A program made the position numbers and the translations under genes. The notes under the pieces were generated by a model, which saw only the letters and a list, made by a program, of their open reading frames with translations, made no database searches and had not been told where the DNA came from. Positions 33,455 to 42,900 of a stretch of DNA of 64,000 nucleotides are shown here, piece by piece; positions within the stretch are counted from its first letter, which is position 1; each line of letters begins with the position of its first letter. The stretch covers positions 1,488,001 to 1,552,000 of the forward strand of contig JACJXW010000004.1 in the NCBI GenBank assembly GCA_020636405.1, given 5' to 3'. Origin of the DNA: Lewinellaceae bacterium. Its GTDB lineage: Bacteria > Bacteroidota > Bacteroidia > Chitinophagales > Saprospiraceae.

Positions 33455-34606
33455 TTACCCCAATTTCGGGTTCAGCCATTTGTCGGCCTTGTCATACAGC
33501 AATTGGTAAAGGCTTCGCCTGGTGATGGAGAAACGGGCCGTCAACGTCATACCCTTTTTGAGCTTCCCCCGGTAGCCGTTCTTCAACTGCAGATGGGATT
33601 CCCGCAGGGAGCATTTGACGGTAAATACCGGCTGCTCCTGATCGTGGACGATGTCCTCCGAAACCTGCACTACCGTACCGCTGGCCAGGCCCCATTGGTT
33701 GTAATTATAGGCGTCGACCTGGAACTGTACCGCCATGCCTTCACGGATGAGCCCTATGTTGGCCGGGGAGATAAAACATTCCACGATCAGGGTGTCATCG
33801 GCAGAGATCGTAGCCAGAGGCTGGCCGGGGGAAACGAAGTTGCCGGCCAGCAGGCCGTCGCACTGGGTGATGGTACCGCTGATGGGCGCTATGATGAAGT
33901 AATCCCCTTTTTCCCGTTCCATCTTTTGGGCGGCCGCCTGCAACTCCAGGTTTTCCTTTTTGTAGCGCTCCAGTTCGAGTTGCCAGTTCCGGCGATATTG
34001 TTCCCGGATAGAATGTAACACCCGCTGCGCCAGGTTGGCATCGAATTCGGCCTGTTCGAATTCCACCCTGGCGATAGCGCCGGCGCTGAACAATTGGCCG
34101 CTGCGCTGCAGCGCCCGCTGGGTGAAATCCACCTGCAGCTGTTGTTCAGCTACCTTCTGGTGGTATTGTATGTATTCCTGGTAATACAGGGAGGTTTCCA
34201 ACCCTTTCAGGCTATCCGTCTCCATTGCGGACAGGCGCTGCAGGTCTCGGATGTAGGAGGCGTTGAGAGATTGCTGTTCCCGGAGGCCGGTGAGCTGTTC
34301 GTCGAGCTTATCGGTGCTCAGCACCAGCAGCGTATCTCCCCGGCCGGCCGGCAGCCCTTCTCTGAGTAAGGAGGCCTTTACCTGGGCGTAAACCGGAGCC
34401 ACCAGGATGTTGTTCTTCTGCCTGGCGCGGATGATGGCGCGGCTCTGCTTGCTGATGTCTACTTCGATCAGGGGCAAAGAAAGGAGCGTTGCGGCCAGGC
34501 AGAATAATACCGTAGAGTAGATCACCTGGCTGCGCACGCTCTGGCGGGCACAAAGGCCCTCTACACTTTCCTTGACAAATTCGAAAGGAAAGATGGGGGT
34601 TTTCAT
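33455..34606 (-). CDS. HlyD-family secretion adaptor
   Basis: 383 residues. One membrane helix near residues 28-48, then a barrel strand region, a long coiled coil (about 95-230; LNASYIRDLQRLSAMETD ... AGAIARVEFEQAEFDANL) and the returning lipoyl/barrel part (YFIIAPISGTITQCDG, ISPANIGLIREGMAVQFQVD). It would bridge the ABC exporter to an outer-membrane channel of the TolC type; no such gene lies within the window, so it would have to use one encoded elsewhere. Second functional gene of the exporter operon. Confidence 0.9.
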   Translation of the reverse strand: MKTPIFPFEFVKESVEGLCARQSVRSQVIYSTVLFCLAATLLSLPLIEVDISKQSRAIIRARQKNNILVAPVYAQVKASLLREGLPAGRGDTLLVLSTDKLDEQLTGLREQQSLNASYIRDLQRLSAMETDSLKGLETSLYYQEYIQYHQKVAEQQLQVDFTQRALQRSGQLFSAGAIARVEFEQAEFDANLAQRVLHSIREQYRRNWQLELERYKKENLELQAAAQKMEREKGDYFIIAPISGTITQCDGLLAGNFVSPGQPLATISADDTLIVECFISPANIGLIREGMAVQFQVDAYNYNQWGLASGTVVQVSEDIVHDQEQPVFTVKCSLRESHLQLKNGYRGKLKKGMTLTARFSITRRSLYQLLYDKADKWLNPKLG

Positions 34607-34666
34607 AGCTTTAGTGATAGGTTTAAAAGTTTTAAAGTGTTCGGGGCAACAGGGCTGTGGCCGGAC

Positions 34667-35221
34667 TTAAGTGCCCTCGGCCAGTTTCTCCACCAGTTGA
34701 TGGACCACCCGGCTGTTCCAGTTGGCTGCACCTCTATGGTAGATGTGCAATCCGGCATTATGAGACAAAAAGGAAAGCGGCAGGGAGTGGGTCAGGCTAT
34801 CGGTTACGGGAGTATTCACCAGCCGGTAGGCCGGGAAGGTGTAGCCCTTTCGTTCCATAAATACCCGGATCCGGCTTTCAGCATCTTCCGTAGAGATGAC
34901 GAAGAACGCCATCTTGTCTTTTTGCGCCTGATAAAGCTTTTCAATGGTGGGCATTTCACTAAGGCACGGGCGGCACCAGGTGGCCCAGAAACTGACGAAG
35001 GCCAGGCTGTTGCCGGTGTTCAACATGACAGTATCTCCATCTGACAGCCGAATGGCCTGCAGTCCTTCAAACGGGCTGGGCGCTGGTTCGTCCAGGATTT
35101 TCGGAGGCGGTTTCATCTCTGCAAAACCAGGGTCCTCAGCCATCTGCTTTATAAAGATGTTACCCATCAGGAACAAAAAGAAGAAAAGGCCAAGCAATAC
35201 GAAAAGAATGTTCTTTACCAT
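34667..35221 (-). CDS. TlpA-like membrane-anchored thioredoxin
   Basis: 184 residues. An N-terminal membrane anchor (ILFVLLGLFFFLFLMGNIF) places the domain outside the cytoplasm. The redox motif is WATWCRPC (Cys83, Cys86) and SEMPTIEKLY follows, as in TlpA/ResA. It lies between the Cys-rich protein and the HlyD gene on the same strand, spacing 3 and 60 bases. Three of the five peptide cores, and the tail of the HTH protein, contain Cys, so it may form, reduce or proofread disulfides of exported peptides; that is an inference. Confidence 0.9.
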   Translation of the reverse strand: MVKNILFVLLGLFFFLFLMGNIFIKQMAEDPGFAEMKPPPKILDEPAPSPFEGLQAIRLSDGDTVMLNTGNSLAFVSFWATWCRPCLSEMPTIEKLYQAQKDKMAFFVISTEDAESRIRVFMERKGYTFPAYRLVNTPVTDSLTHSLPLSFLSHNAGLHIYHRGAANWNSRVVHQLVEKLAEGT

Positions 35222-35224
35222 AAC

Positions 35225-35653
35225 TTATAAGGTTACGAGGTTAGAAAATCGGACAATCAACAGCCGGCCGTTTTCCACGATCCTGTATTGGCCGCAGCCG
35301 ATGGTTGCCGCAGGTATTCCCAGTTTGCTGCAGAGGGACACCGGTAGGGCATAGGCTTCTTCGATCAGGAAGTACCCCCTGCCAAAGTGTTGTTGTCGTG
35401 TTTGTGGGCTGATACTGTCAGGTAGAAAAGCCAGTTCCAACAAGCTGTTTTCTGGCGCTGAGGCCAATGCCCAGCCGCTGCACTGTTTACATTTGCCGTT
35501 TTTGCGGCGGGGTGGGGCTCCGGCCAACTCGATCCGGCAGATACCATAATTGACACATTGCCGGCTGGGCACGCCGAATTCCACGTCTACCAGTAATTGG
35601 CCGGGGCCTGTCCTGGGCTTTTCAGGGCTGAAAGCGCTTATTTTCCTTGTCAT
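35225..35653 (-). CDS. Small Cys-rich protein of unknown function
   Basis: 142 residues with no signal peptide or membrane segment. Four Cys near the N-terminal half (33, 39, 55, 58) are spaced C-x5-C-x15-C-x2-C, in VPSRQCVNYGICRIEL and KNGKCKQCSGW, a pattern compatible with zinc or iron-sulfur binding. The C-terminal half (HFGRGYFLIEEAYALPVSL ... YRIVENGRLLIVRF) has a beta-rich look. It begins the exporter operon and ends three bases before the thioredoxin gene. I do not recognise the family; a role in peptide maturation or regulation would be a guess. Confidence 0.75.
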   Translation of the reverse strand: MTRKISAFSPEKPRTGPGQLLVDVEFGVPSRQCVNYGICRIELAGAPPRRKNGKCKQCSGWALASAPENSLLELAFLPDSISPQTRQQHFGRGYFLIEEAYALPVSLCSKLGIPAATIGCGQYRIVENGRLLIVRFSNLVTL

Positions 35654-35668
35654 TTTTTGATTCCTTGG

Positions 35669-35707
35669 TAAAATTATTGATATTTATACTTCATTTAAAG
35701 GACAGTT
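35669..35707 (-). promoter_or_regulatory. Promoter module AACTGTCC-N23-TAATTTTA of the exporter operon
   Basis: Minus-strand AACTGTCC (35700-35707) is followed after 23 bases by TAATTTTA (35669-35676), which differs from TAnnTTTG only in the last base, 15 bases before the start of the Cys-rich protein gene. The upstream element and spacing are the same as before the CPBP gene and the small gene at 35926-36054. Confidence 0.65.
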
Positions 35708-35925
35708 CGTCTCATCTGCGCGAGGTATAATTTTTTCAAAAATCAGCTCTTAAAAAAGATAACTCTCTGTTATCTAGTTTTTTATGTCCGTGTGATTGAT
35801 TAAAAAACCAACCATTTTTCATTACTGGTGTAAAATGCTGTGAACGCAGGCAAGGGTTGAAGGCTGATGGCTTGGGTGCATACCATAAAACCGACAAGCA
35901 CCAGCCAACAACCCGATCCTGCCTC

Positions 35926-36054
35926 CTACAGGTCTAGATCCTCCTGGATAATGGTATTCTTTCTGCCTGAATCCGAAGGAATTATGTGGAAATGACTTTG
36001 TGGATGGAGGGATCCCTCTTTCCGGAGTGCTTGATGTGTGGCAAAGGGCTTCAT
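35926..36054 (-). CDS. Possible sixth leader peptide gene, 42 aa
   Basis: An ATG in the context TTGCTATGAAG, like other starts of the locus, opens a 42-codon frame. The first 15 residues MKPFATHQALRKEGS have the length of the other class A leaders, with Gly-Ser rather than Gly-Gly at 14-15; C39 peptidases accept GG, GA and GS. The rest is polar and His-rich (LHPQSHFHIIPSDSGRKN then TIIQEDLDL). A perfect promoter module lies 50 bases upstream. A longer frame overlapping it on the same strand (35822-36106) is an alternative. No homologue among the other cores, so this is tentative. Confidence 0.4.
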   Translation of the reverse strand: MKPFATHQALRKEGSLHPQSHFHIIPSDSGRKNTIIQEDLDL

Positions 36055-36103
36055 AGCAATAGGTGTTTAGTTTTCGGTAATCGTTTTGATTGAAAGGATG
36101 ACT

Positions 36104-36142
36104 CAAAACTATTGCATTTTTTTTGCTAATGCCAGGACAGTT
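36104..36142 (-). promoter_or_regulatory. Promoter module AACTGTCC-N23-TAGTTTTG upstream of the small gene at 36054
   Basis: Minus-strand AACTGTCC (36135-36142), 23 bases, then TAGTTTTG (36104-36111), an exact TAnnTTTG box. It is the third instance of the module. It would drive the possible leader peptide and perhaps read on toward the exporter operon. Confidence 0.65.
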
Positions 36143-36257
36143 ATCCGTGCTTTTTCACCGGGTTATTGAGAAATGTTTTCGTGAAAAAATTATTTAAAAC
36201 ACTGAATTGCAATTAGTTGTATTGCAGGTGGATTAGTAAAACGAAAACTTTGGTTGG

Positions 36258-37790
36258 ATGAAAACGCTCCTTGAACTGGTTCGCATCGTTACGAAAAACA
36301 AGATTCGCCACATCGAAGTGCTGGGAAAGGCTTCCGACAGCAACGGCAAGCTGATGGGCTTGTACGATGCCCTCTGCGCTGGCAAGGTCAAAACAGATGA
36401 AGAAGCTCTGATTTATCTTTATGGTACGAGGTCTCAGCCTTCCAGCTACCGAAACCTGAAATCCGGGCTGAAGAGGCGGTTGCTCAACAGCCTGCTCTTC
36501 ATCAATCTTGCGGATCCTTCTCTGAACGAACAGGAAAAGGCCTACTATACTTGTCAGAAAGACTGGGCGGCGGTAAGGGTGCTGCTGCGTATGGGGGCTC
36601 GCAAGCTGGCGATCAGGTTGGCAGAAAGCGTCCTAAAGCAAGCCCTGCATTTCGACCTGACCGAAATTATCGTGCAGGCTACCCAGGTTTTGCGCTTTCA
36701 CTACGGTACCCGGACAGGTGAAGTAAAGAAGATGCAGCAGTACAATGCGCTGCATAAGCGTTACCGGGAAGCTTGGCAGTTTGAGTCACTGGCTGAAGAA
36801 TATTACATTTTGCTCATTGCCAACTACATCAAAGAGCGGTCGGTAAAAACAGAGGTGAGCCGCCAGGCACTGGAATATTACAATGGGCTGGAGAATGCCA
36901 TGGTAGAATTTAAAACCTACCGCCTGCTGTTCCTGGGTAACCTGATCCGCATCATTGCCTATCGTTCGGTCAACGACTACAACAATACCGTGGAGAGTTG
37001 CGAGAGAGCCATCCGGGCTTTCGAGGAAAAAGCGTATGAGGTAAAAACTCCGATTTATACTTTCCTGCACCAGCAGATCCTTGCCCACATACAACTCAAG
37101 CAATTTGAAGAAGGGCGGCGTACGGCCGACAAAGCAGCCGGGCTCATTCCCGCCGGCTCCGTCAATTGGTTTGTCAATATGGAGATGTTGCTTATTCTGG
37201 CACTTCACACCCGGCAGTATCAGCGCGCCTGTGAAGTATACCAGGAAGCCATCAGCCATCCCCGCTTCTCCCATTTGCGGGATGTCGACAAGGAACAATG
37301 GCGCATCAATGGAGCCTACATCCACTTCCTGCTGGAAGCCGGAAAGGCTACCGCCCTTAAAGACAAAAGCCGGATGAGGAAGTTCCGGCTGGGGCGTTTT
37401 CTCAACGACGTTCCTGTGTTCTCGCGGGATAAACAGGGGATGAACGTGGCCATTCTCATCATTCAGATCCTCTTCCTCATTGTCAAAAAACGCTATAATG
37501 AAGCCATAGACCGGATCGACGCCGTCAACAAATACCGCATGCGCTATCTCGTGAAAGACAAGGCCTTGAAACGGAGCAACTGCTTTGTCAAAATGTTGTT
37601 GCAGATCCCCTTGTGCAATTTTCACAAGGCTGCCGTGTTGCGTAAATCTGAAAAATACTACGAGCAGCTCACTGCCGTACCCCTGGAAGTGGCCAATCAA
37701 ACCCACGGGATCGAGGTCATCCCATACGAAGATCTATGGGAACTCGTCCTTGAATCTTTGAATACAAAGTTCTATAAGCGGCGCCGATAA
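36258..37790 (+). CDS. Alpha-solenoid (TPR-like) protein, function unknown
   Basis: 510 residues, no signal peptide or membrane helix, almost entirely predicted helical with TPR-like pairs (FEEGRRTADKAAGLIPAG, YQRACEVYQEAISHPRFSHL, YNEAIDRIDAVNKYRMRYL). It is rich in Lys/Arg and Tyr at the helix faces. It is transcribed divergently from the peptide-secretion locus, with 203 bases between the starts, and an AAACTTTG box five bases before its ATG. A regulatory role towards the peptide locus is conceivable because TPR proteins often bind peptides, but no DNA-binding domain was recognised. Confidence 0.7.
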   Translation: MKTLLELVRIVTKNKIRHIEVLGKASDSNGKLMGLYDALCAGKVKTDEEALIYLYGTRSQPSSYRNLKSGLKRRLLNSLLFINLADPSLNEQEKAYYTCQKDWAAVRVLLRMGARKLAIRLAESVLKQALHFDLTEIIVQATQVLRFHYGTRTGEVKKMQQYNALHKRYREAWQFESLAEEYYILLIANYIKERSVKTEVSRQALEYYNGLENAMVEFKTYRLLFLGNLIRIIAYRSVNDYNNTVESCERAIRAFEEKAYEVKTPIYTFLHQQILAHIQLKQFEEGRRTADKAAGLIPAGSVNWFVNMEMLLILALHTRQYQRACEVYQEAISHPRFSHLRDVDKEQWRINGAYIHFLLEAGKATALKDKSRMRKFRLGRFLNDVPVFSRDKQGMNVAILIIQILFLIVKKRYNEAIDRIDAVNKYRMRYLVKDKALKRSNCFVKMLLQIPLCNFHKAAVLRKSEKYYEQLTAVPLEVANQTHGIEVIPYEDLWELVLESLNTKFYKRRR

Positions 37791-38050
37791 ACGGACGCTA
37801 TCTGCTGAGGCTTACCGCTGGCATCAGTATGCGTGCAAGCTCGTGCTGCCAATTGCGGCGCAGCAAAGTTCACAGACAACGAACCAATCCTCTACCGCCT
37901 GCACCTGGCCGGCCACATATCCCATTTTCCTCAAGTTGTTTCAGGGCACCTTTGGGCCATCCCATTTTTTGTACGTACTTTTGGTTCTTCCAATCAACTC
38001 CCAGGCCAACCGATCCGTTACCGAAACGGCTTCACATCAAAAGCGCAAAT

Positions 38051-39616
38051 ATGAGAACAATACTTTTCAGCTTAGCACTCCTGCTCCTGGCAACGGGCTG
38101 CGGCCAGCCGGCCGAAAAGCAGGCGAAAGGCCTCCCCCGCATCGCCATTGCCGGCCTGGCCATTGAGTCCAGCACTTTCTCGCCGGCCCTCACCCACGAG
38201 GAAGCCTTTCACGCCAAAACGGGGGAGGACGTATTCTCGCTCTACCCCTTCTTTGCTCCGGACTCCCTGGCCCGCAAGCGGGCGGAATGGATACCGACGG
38301 TGAAAGGCCATGCCCTGCCCGGAGGCATCGTCACCCGGGAGGCCTATGAATCGCTGGTGACAAAAACACTGAATATGCTCCGCGAGAATGGCCCCTATGA
38401 TGGCCTCTTCTTCGATATCCACGGCGCAATGAGTGTTGTCGGGCTGGACGACCCGGAAGGGGACTTCATCCTCCGCATCCGGGAAGTCATCGGGAAGGAG
38501 CCCGTCATCTCCACCTGCATGGACCTGCACGGCAACGTTTCCCCGAGACTGGCCCAAAATACCGACCTGATCACCTGCTTCCGGCTGGCGCCCCACGAAG
38601 ACGCTATGGAATCGAAGAAGCGTGCCGTGGACAACCTGCTGGACAGGATCGAAAGCGGAAAGGGCAAACCGGTTTACAAGGCCTGGATACCGGTGCCCAT
38701 CCTGTTGCCGGGAGAAAAAACGAGCACCCGGATAGAACCGGGGAAAAGCCTGTACGCTAAAGTCGCCCCGGCGGCCCGACAGGAGGGCGTCATCGACGCC
38801 GCCATCTGGGTGGGCTACGCCTGGGCCGACGAGCCGCGCAACCACGCCGTGGTGATGGTGACGGGAGACGATAAGGAGAAAGTAACGACGGCAGCTGAGG
38901 AACTCGCCCAAAGCTTCTGGGACGTGCGCTCCGAATTCGTGTTTGTGGCGCCTACCGCTCCGCTCAAGGAATGCCTCGACAAAGCCATCGCCAGCGACAA
39001 GCGCCCGTTCATGATCAGCGACATGGGCGATAACCCCACCGCCGGAGGTGCCGGAGATGTGACCTGGACATTGAGGGAAATCCTGGCCCGCCCCGAATTC
39101 CAAACCGAGAGCGGCCCTTCCCTGATCTATGCCTCCCTGCCCGGGCCGGAACTGGTGGAAAAGGCCGTCGAGGTGGGCGTTGCCGGAATCGTGGAAGCCT
39201 TTGCCGGCGCCGCGGTTGACGATCGTTATGCCCCTCCGATAAAGCTTACCGGTAAGGTAGAAGCCATCGAACACGGTGATGAACATGCCGAAACGGAGGT
39301 GGTGGTCAAGGTGGGCAGCGTGCACGTCATCGTCACCAAAAAGCGCAAACCCTATCACCATGAGGCCGATTTCACCCGCCTGGGATTGAATCCACGGGAA
39401 ACAGATATCGTCGTCGTCAAGATCGGCTATCTGGTGCCGGAACTGTACGATATGCGGGCCGACTGGATCATGGCCCTGACTCCCGGCGGGGTGGATCAGG
39501 ACCTGGAGCGGCTCGATTACAAGCGGATAAAAAGGCCGATGTTCCCGTTAGATAAGGATATGGCCGATCCGGATCTTGGGGCCAGGCTGGTTCCTTCCTC
39601 AGCACAAGCTGATTGA
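38051..39616 (+). CDS. M81-family (MlrC-like) metallopeptidase lipoprotein
   Basis: 521 residues. A lipoprotein signal (MRTILFSLALLLLATGCGQ) precedes a DUF1485/M81 domain: RIAIAGLAIESSTFSP, GLFFDIHGAMSVVG, STCMDLHGNVSP, ITCFRLAPHEDAMESKKRA, and a C-terminal MlrC part with ISDMGDNPTAGGAGDVTW. MlrC is known from Sphingomonas for hydrolysing linearised microcystin fragments; most relatives have unknown substrates. The Met at 38051 begins the signal; a longer frame from 37829 is unlikely. Outer-membrane or periplasmic location is inferred from the lipobox. Confidence 0.85.
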   Translation: MRTILFSLALLLLATGCGQPAEKQAKGLPRIAIAGLAIESSTFSPALTHEEAFHAKTGEDVFSLYPFFAPDSLARKRAEWIPTVKGHALPGGIVTREAYESLVTKTLNMLRENGPYDGLFFDIHGAMSVVGLDDPEGDFILRIREVIGKEPVISTCMDLHGNVSPRLAQNTDLITCFRLAPHEDAMESKKRAVDNLLDRIESGKGKPVYKAWIPVPILLPGEKTSTRIEPGKSLYAKVAPAARQEGVIDAAIWVGYAWADEPRNHAVVMVTGDDKEKVTTAAEELAQSFWDVRSEFVFVAPTAPLKECLDKAIASDKRPFMISDMGDNPTAGGAGDVTWTLREILARPEFQTESGPSLIYASLPGPELVEKAVEVGVAGIVEAFAGAAVDDRYAPPIKLTGKVEAIEHGDEHAETEVVVKVGSVHVIVTKKRKPYHHEADFTRLGLNPRETDIVVVKIGYLVPELYDMRADWIMALTPGGVDQDLERLDYKRIKRPMFPLDKDMADPDLGARLVPSSAQAD

Positions 39617-39924
39617 GCCGGCCGAGTGGGGACATTCAAATCGCTGTGGGATCGACGTTAGAATGTCGGCCTGTTTTTGGGCCACCCGTCTGAGATTGGA
39701 CAGATTGTTCCAGGGGCGTGTACGATGTACGGGCCAATGGCATCCCTTGGGCATGTACGGTGTACAGGGCTGTCCAACTTTAGAATAGTAGCCTGTTTTT
39801 TGATTTTTGGCCTGAAATGCAGGATCTTACGCTTAAATTGATTCTGTTCATATACTTGTTTCCTATCTCGAATTGAAAAATTTGGGGTGATTATTTTTAA
39901 GCCAGAACCCAGATACCCAGCAAT
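39617..39924. other. 308-bp spacer with internal duplicated sequence
   Basis: No gene is supported. Two related segments are visible: TTAGAATGTCGGCCTG (near 39658) and TTTAGAATAGTAGCCTG (near 39779), each followed by a T-run and GGCC, and between them GTACGATGTACGGG and GTACGGTGTACAGG in partly palindromic arrangement (39720-39770). It is probably degraded repeat material upstream of the WD40 gene. Confidence 0.55.
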
Positions 39925-42900
39925 ATGACCAAGCGCTACCCCTTCAAATTCCTCGACGCCTACAACCCAACAGACACCGACATCTTCTTCGGCCGCGACG
40001 AGGAGATAGAGGCCCTTTACCAAATGACCTTCCAAAGCGATATTCTTTTGGTATACGGCGCTTCTGGCACCGGCAAGACCAGCCTGATCAATTGCGGGCT
40101 GGCCAGCCGCTTCCAGGCCCACGACTGGCTGGCGCTAAACATCCGGCGGGGCAATGGCCTCAACGCTTCCTTACAGCAAAAACTGGAGGAAGCTACTGCC
40201 GGCGTTACGGCGGGAGCACCGGACCTGGATCTGTCCTGGTTGGATGAAGGCGAAGCGGATGTCGCTGGCTCTGCCCTTGGCCGGCAATTACAGGAGATTT
40301 ATCGCCGGTACTTCCGGCCCATCTATCTGATCTTCGACCAGTTCGAAGAACTGTACATCCTGGGCAGTAAGGCCGAGCAGGCCCAATTTATTCGTAATGT
40401 ACAGGAGATCCAGTCTGTGGAGCAGCCCGTCAAAATGATCTTTGTGATCCGGGAGGAATACCTGGGCCATCTGTTTGAGTTCGAGCGGGCTGTGCCCCAG
40501 TTATTGCGCAAGAAATTGCGAGTAGAACCGATGAACCTGGACAAGGTAGGCCAGGTGGTGTGGGGAGCTGCCGCGCTCAGTCGCTCCAATATTCGGTTGG
40601 AGGCCGGGCAGGAAGTTCAAATCGTGGAAGGAATTTTCCAGAAGATCAAGGGCGACGAGCAGACCCTGGCCATTCAATTGCCCTATCTCCAGGTATTCCT
40701 GGATAAGTTGTACCTGCACGTCACCGGCGATGAAGGGCGGCAGGCCGACGCGTTGTTTACCCGCCAGGCCCTGTCTGAGATCGGAGACATCGGCGATGTC
40801 TTGCGCGACTTTCTGGAAGAACAGGCCATACGGATCCAAAAATCATTGAGGGGCCGGCATCCGAATTTACCCGAAGATACCGTCTGGCAGATCCTCTCCC
40901 CCCTGGCGACCCTGGAAGGTACCAAGGAACCCATAATGGAAACCAACCTGATCAAGAGGCTACCCAGCCTGCATGCCGCTGTCGTCAGTGAAGGCCTGCG
41001 CTTGCTGGAACAGGGCCGCATCCTACGCTATGACGAAAATGAAGGCCGCTACGAGGTTGCCCACGACAGCCTGGCCGCCCGCATCGCCGAGCATCGCAAC
41101 GACGATGAGATCGCCATGCTGGAGATCCAGCGCCTCATTACCAGCCAGATGGCGTTAAAGGCCGAGGCCCGGGCGCTGTTTACCGAAAAGCAGCTAAACC
41201 TGATCGATCCGTACTTGGGTAAACTGGTCCTGGAACCGGAAGCCTTACAACTGATCGAAGAAAGCCGGCGGTGGGTAAAAGCCAGGGGGCGAAGGGCAAG
41301 ACGGCGAAATCTGATCATCGGCAGCATATTGGCAACGGCAGCCGTGGTAGCGATCTTTTTTGCCCTACGGGCGAACACGCAAACCAGGATTGCCAATAAT
41401 GCCTTAGCAGAAGCTGAGCAAAAACGAGCACAGGCAGTACGCGCCGACAGCCTGTCCCAGATCGAGAAGGTCAGTGCGATCCAAGCCAAAGAAGAGGCCA
41501 CCCGCCAGGCCGAAATGGCCCAACGCTCGGATAGCCTGGCCCAGGCCGAAAAGGGAAAGGCCATTGATGCCCGAAATAATGCCCTCCGCCAACGATCCAT
41601 TGCCCAACGCCAGGCGGACATCGCCGAGGCACGGCGGCTGGCGTTTATTGCCAAACAATTGGCCGGTGAGCACCTGTATACGGATGCACTGCACGTAGCC
41701 CTGGCTGCTTACCAGCGGGCGGATCCCCAACCCCTGGAAACATACCAGGCCTTCAGCAGTATTTTTAAAGAGGCGATTGACAATAGTCTCCCAGTTATTA
41801 CCGGTGAGCTCCAGGGTCATACTTCCGACGTTTACTCCGCGAGCTTCTCCCCCGATGGACAACATATCCTAACTCATTCTGAAGATCGTACGGCCAAATT
41901 GTGGGATCTCCGGGGCAACATCCTGGCCGATCTCAATGAGGATAATATCTCCGTGCAATCCGCCAGCTTCTCTCCCGATGGACAGCGCATCGTAACCGGT
42001 TCTTCGAAAACCGCCAAAGTATGGGACCTCCATGGCAAACTCAGGGCCGAACTCAATGGCCATACTAACTCCGTATTATCCGCCAGTTTCTCCCCAGATG
42101 GACAACGCATCGTAACCAGTTCATTCGATCGGACCGCCAAGTTGTGGGATCTCCAGGGTACGCTCCTGACCGATTTCAATGGGCATTCTGCCGGCGTTAC
42201 CTCCGCCGTTTTCTCCCCGGATGGGCGCCGCATCTTGACCGTTTCCAGAGATACTACGGCCAAATTGTGGGATCTCCATGGTAATCTTCTGTCCGATCTC
42301 CGGGGGCATACTGATATCGTTAGATCCGCTGTTTTCTCCCCGGATGGGCGCCGCATTTTGACCGCTTCCAAAGATCATACGGCCAAGTTGTGGGATCTCC
42401 AGGGTATGCTCCTGGCCGATTTCAATGGGCATTCTGCCGGCGTTACCTCCGCCGTTTTCTCCCCGGATGGGCGCCGCATTTTGACCGCTTCTTACGATAA
42501 AACCGCCAAATTGTGGGATCTCCAGGGTACGCTCCTGGCCGATTTCAATGGGCATTCTGCCGGCGTTACTTACGCTGTTTTCTCCCCGGATGGACAACGC
42601 ATTTTGACCAGTTCATTAGATGATACGGCCATATTGTGGGATCTCCAGGGCAAGCTCCTAGCCGATCTCCGGGGGCATACTGATATCGTTAGAACCGCCG
42701 TTTTCTCCCCGGATGGGCGCCGCATTTTGACCGCTTCCAAAGATCATACGGCCAAGTTGTGGGATCTCCAGGGTGATCTCCCGACTGATCTACGGGGGCA
42801 TTCTGCCGGCGTTACCTCCGCCGTTTTCTCCCCGGATGGACAACGTATTTTGACCGTTTCATTAGATGATACGGTCAAGTTGTGGGATCTCCAGGGTAAG

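Noticed and set aside
38072..39361. 429-codon minus-strand frame opposite the M81 protein
   Set aside because: Antisense shadow of a high-GC gene with clear family motifs.
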